Shown here: one piece after another, positions 24,882-33,636 of the stretch
Position numbering within the stretch: the first letter of the stretch is position 1
Layout of the letters: the number at the start of each line of letters is the position of its first letter
Source of the DNA: Lysinibacillus sphaericus
GTDB lineage: Bacteria > Bacillota > Bacilli > Bacillales_A > Planococcaceae
DNA: 64,000 nucleotides
Direction of reading: 5' to 3'
NCBI RefSeq assembly: GCF_006864135.1
Contig: NZ_SADV01000003.1
Span: forward strand, 62,001-126,000
Notes under the pieces: generated by a model
Seen by the model: only the letters and a program-made list of their open reading frames with translations
Databases searched by the model: none
Told to the model about the DNA's origin: nothing
Made by a program: the position numbers and the translations under genes

Positions 24882-25835
24882 TTGAAACTGGAAAGGCTAT
24901 TATCCATCATTATTCTACTGCTGAACCGTCGTATGGTGCAGGCTAAGGAGTTGGCCGAGCGGTTTGAGGTATCCATTCGGACGATATACCGAGATATTGA
25001 CGCAATTAATGCAGCCGGCATCCCGATTGTCACCTATCAAGGAACAAACGGTGGCATTGGTTTGGCAGAAGGCTACCGCTTGGATCGAAATATACTCACA
25101 AATGACGAGCTTGCTGCTATCGTTACCGCCCTCCACAGTATCTCCACTTCATATGACAAAGAGCAACATCAACGACTAGTAGAAAAAATAAATAGTGTCG
25201 TACTGCCAGCACATGAAGAAGAATTTCACCAAAAGACAAATCGCGTATTAATCGATTACTCTCCTTGGGGTGGAAGTAAACATCTCCGTCCGAAACTACA
25301 ACTGATAGACGAAGCATTAGATAGCTGTGTATTAGTTAACTTCACCTATTCGAATGCTGAAGGTGAAGTTTCACAGCGAATAGTAGAGCCTCATATGCTC
25401 ATTCTCAAAGGAAGACAATGGTATCTACAAGCTTATTGTTTAGAGAAAGGAGAGTTCCGTCTTTTTAAACTAAAAAGAATGAAAGAGCTCAGAATTGATC
25501 ATGAAAGAACCTTCATTCGTCGAAATCCCGCTAATCAGGAGCATATCGAGGGCAAGAGTAAACTCAAGCCATCAAATGTACCAGAAGTTGTCTTTCGATT
25601 CCAAGATGAAGCCCGGCATATAGCAGAAGAATGGTTTGGCATTGAAGAACTTTTGCCGGTTGAGGATGGAAGTTGGCTAGTAAAAAAGGAATATCCAGAA
25701 AATGAATGGCTCTATAGTTTCATTCTTAGCTTAGGACATCATGTAGAGGTGCTTGAGCCTCAGCATTTACGGAAAATCATTGCTAGTCGTGCTACAAAAA
25801 TAGCAAAAATTTATATAAATGATCATGCAACATGA
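24882..25835 (+). CDS. WYL-domain transcriptional regulator (YafY/DeoR-like)
   Basis: About 318 residues. An N-terminal winged helix, KLERLLSIIILLLNRRMVQA then LAERFEVSIRTIYRDIDAIN (about 1-50), is typical of DeoR/YafY regulators; the centre (about 140-220) is a WYL ligand domain with QWYLQAYCLEKGEFRLFKL; the end is a WCX-like domain. TTG 24882 is chosen with GGAGG 11 nt upstream, giving the standard KLERLL start. Two GyrI-like or DUF1801 genes follow on the same strand, but a terminator separates them. Probably a ligand-responsive repressor. Confidence 0.82.
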   Translation: MKLERLLSIIILLLNRRMVQAKELAERFEVSIRTIYRDIDAINAAGIPIVTYQGTNGGIGLAEGYRLDRNILTNDELAAIVTALHSISTSYDKEQHQRLVEKINSVVLPAHEEEFHQKTNRVLIDYSPWGGSKHLRPKLQLIDEALDSCVLVNFTYSNAEGEVSQRIVEPHMLILKGRQWYLQAYCLEKGEFRLFKLKRMKELRIDHERTFIRRNPANQEHIEGKSKLKPSNVPEVVFRFQDEARHIAEEWFGIEELLPVEDGSWLVKKEYPENEWLYSFILSLGHHVEVLEPQHLRKIIASRATKIAKIYINDHAT

Positions 25836-25862
25836 CAGTCAGTTGTCATGTTTGTTGTTTTA
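25827..25862 (+). terminator. Terminator after the WYL regulator
   Basis: AACATGACA (25829-25837) and TGTCATGTT (25844-25852) pair around a 6-nt loop and are followed by TGTTGTTTT. The regulator's stop codon lies in the stem. Confidence 0.75.
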
Positions 25863-25900
25863 TACTGGTTTCATTCTATAAATAAGGAGAATGATTAAAG

Positions 25901-26431
25901 TTGAAACAAAACGAACAAAAAAGTATGACTAGATGGGAACAAATTGAATCTACCCGAATTGAGGAATTACCCTCCTTCACGTTAGCTGGAATTAGTACTG
26001 TCACAACAAATGAAGCCGAACAAAGCAAAGATGGCAAAATTGGTAAATTATTCGAACAGTTTCATTCTCAAAATATTGGTAAGAAGCTAGGTGTTAATAT
26101 ACAAGAGGTGGGTCATTATAGCTGTTACTTCAACTATGAACAGGGCGATGCGGGACCTTACGAAGTAATGGTTAGCGTACGTGTACAGGAATCATTACAG
26201 CTTCAAAAACAAGGTATGATAGAAACATTTACTGTTCCTGCTGCAAAATATGCTGTATTTGTCACGGAACGAGGACCAATTATAGAGATGGTGCAGCGTG
26301 CTTGGGCTGATATTTGGCAATGGTCTCAACAACCAGGCAATAACCGAGCATATACAGGTGATTTTGAATATTATAGCAAAGATATTAATCCAGAGGATGG
26401 ACAAGCAGAAATTTATATTTCGATAAAATAG
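25901..26431 (+). CDS. GyrI-like small-molecule-binding protein
   Basis: A 176-residue stand-alone GyrI-like domain protein: LPSFTLAGISTVT near the N-terminus, then IQEVGHYSCYFNYEQGDAGP (about 67-86), ETFTVPAAKYAVFVTERGPI (about 107-126) and YTGDFEYYSKD towards the end. TTG 25901 follows AAGGAG by 11 nt. Members of this group sequester or hydrolyse toxic compounds or act as partners of regulators. It follows the WYL regulator gene and precedes a DUF1801 gene. No DNA-binding domain. Function not assignable beyond ligand binding. Confidence 0.78.
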   Translation: MKQNEQKSMTRWEQIESTRIEELPSFTLAGISTVTTNEAEQSKDGKIGKLFEQFHSQNIGKKLGVNIQEVGHYSCYFNYEQGDAGPYEVMVSVRVQESLQLQKQGMIETFTVPAAKYAVFVTERGPIIEMVQRAWADIWQWSQQPGNNRAYTGDFEYYSKDINPEDGQAEIYISIK

Positions 26432-26537
26432 CTTTTATGTAACATTAGTCAACTTGAATCACTTTTAGAAGTTTCGAAAAGTAAAGTACCAAAATATTTG
26501 TTGACTAGTTTGTAATTCTTAAAAAGGAATGATCAAT

Positions 26538-26957
26538 ATGAGTGCAATTGAAAACACTAAGGTGTGGGAAGTATTCGAACAGTATCCTGAACATATTCAG
26601 TCGAGACTATTGATTCTTCGTCAGTTAATCTTGGATACGGCAATTGAGATTGAAGGCGTTAATCACGTCGAAGAAACGCTAAAATGGGGAGAGCCTAGTT
26701 ATCTCACAAAAAAAGGCAGTACAATTAGAATAGGCTGGAAACAGTCAAGCCCAGATCAATACGCCATGTATTTTAACTGCAATACAAAGCTAGTTGATAC
26801 GTTTAAAGATGTTTATAATGATTTATTCAACTATGAAGGTAATCGAGCAGTTGTATTTGCTGTGAATGATAAATTACCAGTAGCTGAATTAAAACAGTGT
26901 ATTGCATTGGCTCTCACTTATCATACTCGAAAGCAACTACCAACGCTCGGGATATAA
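26538..26957 (+). CDS. DUF1801 (YdhG-like) protein
   Basis: About 139 residues. VEETLKWGEPSYLTKKGSTI (about 43-62) with IRIGWK following is the DUF1801 core; the fold is alpha-beta and cytosolic. ATG 26538 lies 10 nt after AAAGG; an ATG three codons earlier abuts the site. Same strand as the GyrI-like gene, about 100 bp downstream, possibly one transcript. The biochemical role of this family is not settled. Confidence 0.75.
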   Translation: MSAIENTKVWEVFEQYPEHIQSRLLILRQLILDTAIEIEGVNHVEETLKWGEPSYLTKKGSTIRIGWKQSSPDQYAMYFNCNTKLVDTFKDVYNDLFNYEGNRAVVFAVNDKLPVAELKQCIALALTYHTRKQLPTLGI

Positions 26958-27005
26958 AGAATAAACATTCAAACATTTTTCAGTGAAATATTTTTAGCAA
27001 AGGGG

Positions 27006-27038
27006 AAAAAAAGAGTGAGCTGTATGTTAGCTCACTCA
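27006..27038 (-). terminator. Terminator after the TetR-GNAT operon
   Basis: GAGTGAGCT (27013-27021) and AGCTCACTC (27029-27037) form a strong stem; on the minus strand it is followed by TTTTTTT. It ends transcription of the leftward GNAT gene. Confidence 0.75.
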
Positions 27039-27131
27039 TTACTTGTCATAATGTTTTTATAGCAATTTTAGACCTTTTGTTGTTTCAACGTTACTCCATT
27101 CCTGTTCTTCTATTTTACGGTGGAATAATTT

Positions 27132-27683
27132 TCACACATTCTTCATTTGTTTCTCAAAGTACTCATTTTGCAAAATACCCATATGAACGATGTCATACCA
27201 TGTACCATCTCTAAATAGACTTTGTCTACTGCTTCCTTCCTGATGAAACCCAATCTTGTTGTACAAACTAATAGCTTTATCATTAAATGAAAATACTTTC
27301 AAGTAAACTCGATGGAGATTCATTTCATAAAAAGCATAATCCAGTAGTAATTTCAATCCCTCTGAACCATAGCCTTTTCCCCAATATTCCTTTTCACCGA
27401 TGTCAATAATACATTCAGCATTTCTATTTTTATAATCAATGTTGATTAATGCAACAATGCCTATTGGTGATTCCTTTCCTTTTTCAACCATAATATAGCT
27501 TTTCCCTGCATGATTGCCCAAAATAACATGATCTACAAAATCTTTCGTTTCTTCCATCGGATATACATCTAAAGATGGGTTCGTGGAATGCATAACTTCC
27601 ACATCATTTCTCCACTTGTGATATAGTTCTGTATCTTCTTTGGTCATTTTTCTTAGTTTCACCCTAGATGATTCAAATAACAT
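27132..27683 (-). CDS. GNAT-family acetyltransferase, SpeG/RimJ-like
   Basis: About 183 residues. VKLRKMTKEDTELYHKWRND starts the domain, CIIDIGEKEYWGKGYGSEGL (about 91-110) is the G-x-G-x-G/A acetyl-CoA loop, and YEMNLHRVYLKVFSFNDKAI followed by LYNKIGFHQEG ends it. This pattern is shared by RimJ-like and spermidine acetyltransferases. ATG 27683 has AGGAG 8 nt upstream, located inside the end of the TetR gene, so the two are co-transcribed and probably coupled. The divergently arranged operator at 28360 would control both. Confidence 0.85.
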   Translation of the reverse strand: MLFESSRVKLRKMTKEDTELYHKWRNDVEVMHSTNPSLDVYPMEETKDFVDHVILGNHAGKSYIMVEKGKESPIGIVALINIDYKNRNAECIIDIGEKEYWGKGYGSEGLKLLLDYAFYEMNLHRVYLKVFSFNDKAISLYNKIGFHQEGSSRQSLFRDGTWYDIVHMGILQNEYFEKQMKNV

Positions 27684-27688
27684 AATAT

Positions 27689-28321
27689 TCACTCCTCGTA
27701 TGTTTCGGATTTTGGATTGATTAATTTTTCTAAAGAGAAAAGTAAGACGGATAATTGATCCTTTACTTTTGTTTGGTCATGTCCCAGTTGAAACGTGTCC
27801 AACATTAAACCGTTAATAAATGATAGAATATACCTCGCAATTGAAGCAGTAGATTGTTGAGGTCTAAATTCTCCTTTTCGAATACCTTCTTTTAATACTT
27901 CTTCTATTGCTTCAGTAGTTCGATTATAGCGTTCAGAAATGTAAGGGAAATTATCTTTATTATTTACGTATTTATTTGATAAAAAGAATTCCGCCTTTGC
28001 AAAGAGCAATGTTTGGTCAATTGCCTCAATATAAATTTGCTGTTCTTCAATCCAGTTTTTTAATTGTGGCCAAAGTAGGCCTTCATCAGATGGCACAAAA
28101 TATTGAATGTCTTTCTGGTCATCATATTTTAAAACTTCGATAAATACATGATTAATATTATCGAAATAGCTATACAATGCACCTCTGGATATTCCAGCTT
28201 TGTCCATAATATCTTGCATAGTTGTGCGAACAAAACCTTTCTCGATAAACACCTTCTTAGCCGCTTCTATCAGTTCTTTCTCTCGTTCTTTTTTATATTC
28301 TTCACTAACTTTTGGAGCCAT
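27689..28321 (-). CDS. TetR/AcrR-family repressor
   Basis: About 210 residues. KKEREKELIEAAKKVFIEKG (about 9-28) then TTMQDIMDKAGISRGALYSY (about 32-51) is the TetR helix-turn-helix, and the helical ligand domain follows. ATG 28321 is preceded by AAGGAGG; the longer frame to 28369 runs into the operator and is rejected. It is the first gene of a unit with the GNAT. The upstream 18-bp inverted repeat overlapping its promoter indicates autorepression. Confidence 0.87.
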   Translation of the reverse strand: MAPKVSEEYKKEREKELIEAAKKVFIEKGFVRTTMQDIMDKAGISRGALYSYFDNINHVFIEVLKYDDQKDIQYFVPSDEGLLWPQLKNWIEEQQIYIEAIDQTLLFAKAEFFLSNKYVNNKDNFPYISERYNRTTEAIEEVLKEGIRKGEFRPQQSTASIARYILSFINGLMLDTFQLGHDQTKVKDQLSVLLFSLEKLINPKSETYEE

Positions 28322-28359
28322 AAGCCACCTCCTTAATGAGTGACAAAATGCACATAAAA

Positions 28360-28416
28360 AACTATACACTATTGTCGTTTATATTTCAGATTATACCGAC
28401 ATTAGTGTATAGTTTC
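28360..28416 (-). promoter_or_regulatory. TetR-GNAT promoter with large inverted repeat
   Basis: Minus-strand TTGAAA (28416-28411) and TATAAT (28394-28389) are 17 bp apart. AACTATACACTATTGTCG (28360-28377) and CGACATTAGTGTATAGTT (28397-28414) form an inverted repeat matching at 17 of 18 positions, with the right arm filling the promoter spacer. This is the likely site of the TetR product. Confidence 0.75.
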
Positions 28417-28528
28417 AACAAAATCTTAAAAAATTCACATATAAAAATGTGATGAGTCAGCATTTGGGTGGGTGTTATGTTTACCGGCGATTTAATTTTG
28501 TTGTGATTAGTATAGAGCCTCATTATTA

Positions 28529-29080
28529 TTAAAGGCAGTTTTCAAATATATTGCGATTTACTAATGTATGAAAATATTCATCTAGTTGCTCTACGCTTAC
28601 TCGATTCGGATTTTTACGCATCCATTCGCTTAAAGCAACCATTGTAGCTACATGGAATTCAGCTAACAAGTCATGCGGAACATCAATGGTTTTTGAATTT
28701 TGAATAAATTTTAACGAGTCATTTTTCAGTAATCGCATAGAGTAAGTTGTCATACAGTCAAAGAAAAGTTCATCACCTCGTTGAGCATGAACTAGCTTAT
28801 CGGATTTGGAGTCTTCAAAAAATTCACCAGACCAAAAAAATGGCTGTAAAAATCTTTTTTCCAATGGAATATCCCAATAGCCCTCGATAATCTCATTTAA
28901 TCCGTACTCTAGCAATCTAAATTTGTCATCGAAATGTTTATAAAACGTAGAACGATGAACCATTGCCTTTTCGCAAATTTGATCGACTGTCAACTTAGAA
29001 AACAATATCTTCTTTTCTGTCATGAGGTCAAACATAGCTTTCCATAGCAATTGCATGGAGCGACGTTTTCTTAAATCCAT
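28529..29080 (-). CDS. TetR-family regulator
   Basis: About 183 residues. DLRKRRSMQLLWKAMFDLMT then LTVDQICEKAMVHRSTFYKH (about 30-49) with the F-Y-K-H-F end of the recognition helix is typical of the YxaF/DhaS-like TetR proteins. ATG 29080 is preferred since GGTGA lies about 7 nt before it. It is divergent from the decayed EmrB-type transporter at 29234, which it presumably repressed through the dyad at 29162. Confidence 0.83.
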   Translation of the reverse strand: MDLRKRRSMQLLWKAMFDLMTEKKILFSKLTVDQICEKAMVHRSTFYKHFDDKFRLLEYGLNEIIEGYWDIPLEKRFLQPFFWSGEFFEDSKSDKLVHAQRGDELFFDCMTTYSMRLLKNDSLKFIQNSKTIDVPHDLLAEFHVATMVALSEWMRKNPNRVSVEQLDEYFHTLVNRNIFENCL

Positions 29081-29161
29081 CCGCATTCACCTATCTTTTA
29101 ATAAATTTCTCCAACATTTATTCAATGTTGTCTCCAAACTACCCAAAGTAGAAAAATTGAA

Positions 29162-29192
29162 TATATTTCACGATGAAATATACTTCTATAAT
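29162..29192 (+). promoter_or_regulatory. TetR operator and -10 of the decayed transporter
   Basis: TATATTTCA (29162-29170) and TGAAATATA (29174-29182) form a perfect 9-bp inverted repeat with a 3-bp centre, followed by TATAAT at about 29187-29192. It sits midway between the divergent TetR and MFS genes. Confidence 0.6.
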
Positions 29193-29233
29193 TGAAAACG
29201 CAACAACATTTATATGAAAGGAAGGAACACTAC

Positions 29234-29875
29234 ATGAACTTACATTTGCAAAATATAAAACGAACACCCATCATGATTGCTCTAATGACAGGAGCATTCG
29301 TAGCAACATTAAACGAAACATTACTAGGTAATGCCTTCCTGTCCTAATGAGGGAATTACATGTTGGGGCAACTACAATACAATGGCTAACTGCAGCTTAT
29401 CTGCTCGTTGTTGGCGCACTTATTCCTGTAACAGCTTTAATTCAACAATGGTTTACTACGAGACAACTATTTTTCATGTCAATGATTACCTTTTTAATTG
29501 GTACAATTATCGCTGCATTGTCACCTACTTTTATACTGCTTTTAGTTGGCCGTATCGTTCAAGCCATTGGTACGGGATTAATCATCCCATTACTGATGAA
29601 TACGTTGTTAATGATCTACCCTGCTGAAAAACGAGGTTCCATTATGGGAGTGCTCTTTTTATTATTTACATTTGCACCCGCTATCGGACCTACCCTTTCA
29701 GGCATTATTGTTGAAGCATTAAACTGACGCTGGCTATTCTATATCGTTATTCCAATTACACTGCTCTCTATTATCATTGGGTATTATTATCTCGTAAATG
29801 TAACAGAACTCACAAAACCCAAAGTTGATCTTCTTTCCATTATTTTATCAACATTAGGTTTTGGCGGTGTAGTGT
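29234..29875 (+). pseudogene. EmrB/QacA-type MFS drug transporter, truncated and interrupted
   Basis: ATG 29234 after AAGGAAGG reads MNLHLQNIKRTPIMIALMTG and FVATLNETLLGNA, the 14-TM EmrB/LmrB start, then a stop near 29345 after a frame slip. Another frame continues with VGATTIQWLTAAYLLVVGAL (motif A region), GRIVQAIGTGLIIPLLMNTL (motif C-like) and APAIGPTLSG, then hits TGA at 29725. A third piece reads RWLFYIVIPITLLSIIIGYY and ends near 29875 at the junction with an ornithine-cyclodeaminase fragment. Only about 210 of roughly 470 residues remain. Confidence 0.82.
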
Positions 29876-30577
29876 AACGCAGCTTATATTACTGGTATGA
29901 GAACTGGAGCTGCGGGAGCCTTAGGTGCTAAATATTTAGCTAGAGAAGATGCGGAAAACTTATTAATTGTTGGTGCTGGGAATCAAGCAGTCTTCCAAAT
30001 TGCTGCTGTATTGACAACAATGCCAACTATTAAAAAAGTACGAGTAGCTGCGCAGCAACTATCTAACGCAAAAAGTTTTGTGGAAAGAATCAATTCTAAA
30101 CTTAAACATCAATTCGACATAAACATAGAGGATATCTTATTTGAAGCTGTAGAAAATTTAAAAGAAGCTGTACAGGATAGTCATGTTATTATTACGATTA
30201 CTCCATCGAGAAAACCAATCATCAAAAAAGAATGGCTTCAAAAAGGGACACATATTTCATGTATAGGCGCGGATATGGAAGGAAAGCAAGAAATAGATGC
30301 TGAAATACTAACCACATCCTTACTGTTTGTAGACGATTTGAAACATTGTAAAGAGGTTGGTGAAATTGAAATTCCGATTAAACAAGGTATTATAGCTGAA
30401 ACAAATATCATTGGGGAACTAGGAGATTTAATCGTTGGCAAAGTTAAAGGAAGAACAAGTAATGATCAAATAACAATTTTTGATGCTACTGGCATGGCAC
30501 TTTTAGATATTGCAACGGCTGATATAGCATTGAAACAGGCAGAAAAAAATGAACTTGGCACTACATCAAACCTTTAA
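29876..30577 (+). pseudogene. Ornithine cyclodeaminase/EutC-like protein lacking its N-terminal half
   Basis: The frame enters at 29876 with NAAYITGMRTGAAGALGAKY, which is mid-protein in ornithine cyclodeaminase/mu-crystallin enzymes. NLLIVGAGNQAVFQIAAVL is the NAD loop, then THISCIGADMEGKQEIDAEI and GQL-like GELGDLIVGKVKGR. Roughly the first 100 residues of a normal 320-residue enzyme are missing, including substrate-contact residues. The first usable ATG is 29897. The sequence 5' of the junction belongs to the MFS transporter, so a deletion joined the two. The intact PLP enzyme 14 bp downstream was probably its partner. Confidence 0.8.
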
Positions 30578-30591
30578 AAGGAGATAATAAA

Positions 30592-31554
30592 ATGACTTTA
30601 CACTATCAAGAAATCCTAGATGCGTATACACGTATTAAGAAATATGTCCCAACAACACCTTTAGAAGAATCTTATTATTTAGGGGATGAAAATCAACACT
30701 ATTTCTTTAAACTTGAATCATTTCAAAGAGCTAAAAGCTTTAAAATTCGAAGTGCATTCAATAAAATGATGACACTCACAACAGAAGAAAAAGAACGTGG
30801 CATTGGAACAATTTCTTCAGGTAATCATGGAAGCTCTGTTAGTTATGCAGCTTCAATTCTTGGTATCCAAAATGCAAAGGTGATTGTTCCTAAAAGCACA
30901 CCGCAAAGTAAAATTGATAAAATTAAATACTTTGGTGCTGATGTTATGCTAATGGGAAATAGTTATGATGAAGCACATGCTCTTGGAATGACCTATATAG
31001 AGGAAAATGGTCTTACTTTTATAGATGCATATTATAGTGACCCTAAAGTATATGCTGGCCAAGGAACCATTGCATTAGAAATTCTAGAGCAACAACCTAA
31101 TATTGATACGATTGTTGTTCCAATTGGCGGAGGAGGTTTGATTACAGGTATTGCAGTTGCTGCGAAATCTATAAAGCCAGACATTCGTATTATTGGCGTC
31201 CAAACAGAGGCATGTCCCACCATGATAAATTCTTATAAAGAAAATCACTTCTTCGAAGAATACCCTAGTAAAGAGTCAATCTGTGATGCTCTAATTGGTG
31301 GTATAGGAAAGCTAAGTTATGAAATGGCAAAAGATTATGTTGATGAATTTATACTAGTTTCAGAGGAGAGTATTGCAAAGGCTGTTAGTTTTATGGCAAA
31401 GGAAGAAAAATATATTGTAGAAGCTGCAAGCTCTACTACTATAGCTGCAGTAATGGAACATAAAGAACAAATTTGCGGACAAAACATAGCACTAGTTATA
31501 TCCGGTGGCAATATTGATGGCAAACTATTATCTTCTATTTTGGCGAAATATTGA
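30592..31554 (+). CDS. PLP-dependent threonine/serine dehydratase-like enzyme (EutB-like)
   Basis: A 320-residue fold-type II PLP enzyme. SFKIRSAFNKM (about 49-59) has the Schiff-base Lys, SSGNHGSSVSYAA (about 76-88) grips the cofactor phosphate region, PIGGGGLITG (about 171-180) is the tetraglycine phosphate loop, and LVISGGNIDG (about 302-311) closes the site. It lacks an ACT domain, so it is catabolic. Next to an ornithine-cyclodeaminase relic, the pair resembles eutB-eutC of hydroxyectoine use or a hydroxy-amino-acid pathway. AAGGAG precedes ATG 30592. Upstream promoter may have been lost with the deletion. Confidence 0.82.
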   Translation: MTLHYQEILDAYTRIKKYVPTTPLEESYYLGDENQHYFFKLESFQRAKSFKIRSAFNKMMTLTTEEKERGIGTISSGNHGSSVSYAASILGIQNAKVIVPKSTPQSKIDKIKYFGADVMLMGNSYDEAHALGMTYIEENGLTFIDAYYSDPKVYAGQGTIALEILEQQPNIDTIVVPIGGGGLITGIAVAAKSIKPDIRIIGVQTEACPTMINSYKENHFFEEYPSKESICDALIGGIGKLSYEMAKDYVDEFILVSEESIAKAVSFMAKEEKYIVEAASSTTIAAVMEHKEQICGQNIALVISGGNIDGKLLSSILAKY

Positions 31555-31619
31555 AATTTCATAGTTGATTTACTCTAGAACTAATATCCATTAAATTATT
31601 TTTTATTCTTCAACTTAAA

Positions 31620-31670
31620 AGGTTCTTTTGATTCATACTTACGAAGTACCGTATGACATCAAAAGAACCT
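31620..31670. terminator. Long hairpin after the dehydratase gene
   Basis: AGGTTCTTTTGAT (31620-31632) pairs perfectly with ATCAAAAGAACCT (31658-31670), with an inner CATAC/GTATG pairing. There is no strong T run, so it may be a processing or weak bidirectional terminator between convergent genes. Confidence 0.5.
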
Positions 31671-31765
31671 GTTATAAAAATTACTACTATCTTAGAGTAT
31701 CCCATATTTAATTCTTTCAGCTGAAGCTACAAGTGAAGAATCAATTTACTGTTACAATGAATTCA

Positions 31766-32704
31766 TTATTTTAAATCATAAAATTCCATATCGCTGATTA
31801 GTGATAATAGAGATTTGAAAAAGTTAACTTGCCTTTGATCATCCCAACCTTCTTCAAAGTCAGCCATCAACCAAATACCTTCATCCAAGAATATATGCCT
31901 TACAACGTCATGCCAATACTTTCTTTCAATATCTATAATCTCTACAAACTGAAAATATCCTTTTTTAAATAAGGTCCATTGTTTAATATCAAATATACGG
32001 TCAGGAGCTGTAGCCAATGCATTGTGGAAAAGAAGCAATGCTAGTGCTAAATCATAGATTCTTGGTAAAAAGACAGCGTTATCCGGGTCAATGAGATAAG
32101 GCTTTGCATTGTCATTATATATTAGATTATCTGCCTTATAATCATAGGGTGTAGCTACAGCTGGTAATTTCAAAGACTTTAAGGTCTCTTGCTGTTCAAT
32201 AATTCTGAGCATCTGTTCACTTAAATGACCTTCATCCAGTGAAATTCCCCTCTTCTTAGCATGACCTATTATTTCTTCCAAATCCTCTTTTATTTCCTGT
32301 TCCTCAAAATCAAACTCATCATAGATACTCAGACCTTCTTCATTATTCTTAGATGATAAGGAATGAATTTGACCAAGCAACTTACCAGCCTCATAGATTT
32401 CCTCATCTTTCCCTGTATAGGACTTGCCCTTAATAAACGGATAAACTACCCAAGCTGTTTCATCTATTTGTTGAGGATTGTCAACACTCATTGGGACAGG
32501 AGCCACAATTGGAACACCCATTTTATGCAATCTTCTCACGAAATTTGCAAGCTTCATTGCATCTTCAATCGGCGATACCGTCTTTTTAACAATGTAAGAC
32601 TCCCCTCCTTGTTCCACCTTGTAAACAGGAGCAAACGGATAAATACTTTTTGGTTCTTCAGTTACATCAAACTGAAATGTTTTTAACACCTTTTTATTAC
32701 TCAT
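31766..32704 (-). CDS. APH/choline-kinase-like phosphotransferase
   Basis: About 312 residues of the aminoglycoside phosphotransferase fold. An N-lobe with YIVKKTVSPIEDAMKLANFV is followed by a C-lobe carrying TPYDYKADNLIYND (about 185-198) where kinases have H-x-D-x-x-x-x-N, and PYLIDPDNAVFLPRIYDLAL (about 203-222) with the metal-binding D-x-D. The Brenner His is replaced (Y-D-Y-K-A-D-N), so the Asp remains. ATG 32704 follows AAGGAAG. It is the second gene of a unit with a GNAT gene 55 bp upstream, under the MerR-type promoter at 33606. Substrate could be an antibiotic, homoserine or a sugar. Confidence 0.75.
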   Translation of the reverse strand: MSNKKVLKTFQFDVTEEPKSIYPFAPVYKVEQGGESYIVKKTVSPIEDAMKLANFVRRLHKMGVPIVAPVPMSVDNPQQIDETAWVVYPFIKGKSYTGKDEEIYEAGKLLGQIHSLSSKNNEEGLSIYDEFDFEEQEIKEDLEEIIGHAKKRGISLDEGHLSEQMLRIIEQQETLKSLKLPAVATPYDYKADNLIYNDNAKPYLIDPDNAVFLPRIYDLALALLLFHNALATAPDRIFDIKQWTLFKKGYFQFVEIIDIERKYWHDVVRHIFLDEGIWLMADFEEGWDDQRQVNFFKSLLSLISDMEFYDLK

Positions 32705-32759
32705 AAACACACTTCCTTAACTTTTTTATCTTTATAAACTTAGTATTTGCTTACTCATA

Positions 32760-33494
32760 CTATTTGACAGTGCAGTTAGGGGAAATGACATCCCACTTTC
32801 CAAATAGCGTCAAGCCAGCTACACTAGCTAAAAATGTAGAAGCCTCGTTATCAAGCTGACATCTATACTGTGGTTCGTACCCCTTCTCATAGGCGTATTT
32901 ACAGATTGAACGCACCACTTTGCGCGCATGACCTTTTCCTCTAAAAGCTGCCAAAGTCAGTACACCAAGATCCGCAATTTGCACATCTTCTTCCCAAGGA
33001 TAAATACTGGATGCACAGACCAAGCGATTATGCTCAAAAGAACCAAACGCTGCCCAATGAGCCAACTCCACAAAAGCGTCATCCAAATCTTGTTCAGTGG
33101 CGGAGGATTCAAACTCTGAGAAAATCGCATCATCTTGTTCTGTTAATTGCCGCACTGTATCTTCCAGGTTCTCTTGCAACAAGATGCTCTTTTCTGCTTC
33201 CGAAAAATAAAAAAGATAATCCGCTCCATGTAGTGTGACTCCTCCCTCATTCAATTTCTTGCGGAAGGCTAGCTCAGAAAGCTCTTGTCCTTTAGAAAGG
33301 TTTAACTCCTCAGCCATTTCAGGTGTTAAGACTGCCAATACCCGACCATCAGCTGTTTCCAGTACCATGACCCGACTGTCTTCACTCAGGTCATGGTTGA
33401 TGGTGACAGTAAAAATTCCATCGTTGTAGATAACGTCTCCATTTAAAAATTGCGACTCCCAAAAGTCAGTTATCGTTTGTGAAAATAAAAGCAT
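32760..33494 (-). CDS. GNAT-family N-acetyltransferase with N-terminal extension
   Basis: A 244-residue protein. The first about 130 residues are an alpha-beta extension; the GNAT core follows with IADLGVLTLAAFRGKGHARK (about 169-188), the R-x-x-G-x-A loop, then VVRSICKYAYEKGYEPQYRC and DNEASTFLASVAGLTLFGKW. The late C-F/W-x-N-x-x-S pattern matches acetyltransferases that pair a large N-domain with a GNAT C-domain. AGGAGGG precedes ATG 33494. First gene of the unit with the APH-like kinase; the MerR-type promoter is 112 bp upstream. The neighbourhood suggests modification of an amine-containing drug. Confidence 0.82.
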   Translation of the reverse strand: MLLFSQTITDFWESQFLNGDVIYNDGIFTVTINHDLSEDSRVMVLETADGRVLAVLTPEMAEELNLSKGQELSELAFRKKLNEGGVTLHGADYLFYFSEAEKSILLQENLEDTVRQLTEQDDAIFSEFESSATEQDLDDAFVELAHWAAFGSFEHNRLVCASSIYPWEEDVQIADLGVLTLAAFRGKGHARKVVRSICKYAYEKGYEPQYRCQLDNEASTFLASVAGLTLFGKWDVISPNCTVK

Positions 33495-33605
33495 ATTTAT
33501 TCCCTCCTATAGATAAAATTCTATTCATTAAATTTCATCCCATGTTTTTTCGGCTAATCATTTTCCCAAGAAATTCACCCCAAAAAATTAGCACGAATTA
33601 GTAGT

Positions 33606-33636
33606 ATTATAAAGCTTGACATTATGTGAAACTCAA
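33606..33636 (-). promoter_or_regulatory. MerR-type promoter, site 5 (GNAT-APH)
   Basis: On the minus strand: TTGAGT (33636-33631), 19-bp spacer TTCACATAATGTCAAGCTT, TATAAT (33611-33606). The dyad has one mismatch per arm pair. The GNAT start lies 112 bp downstream. Confidence 0.75.
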
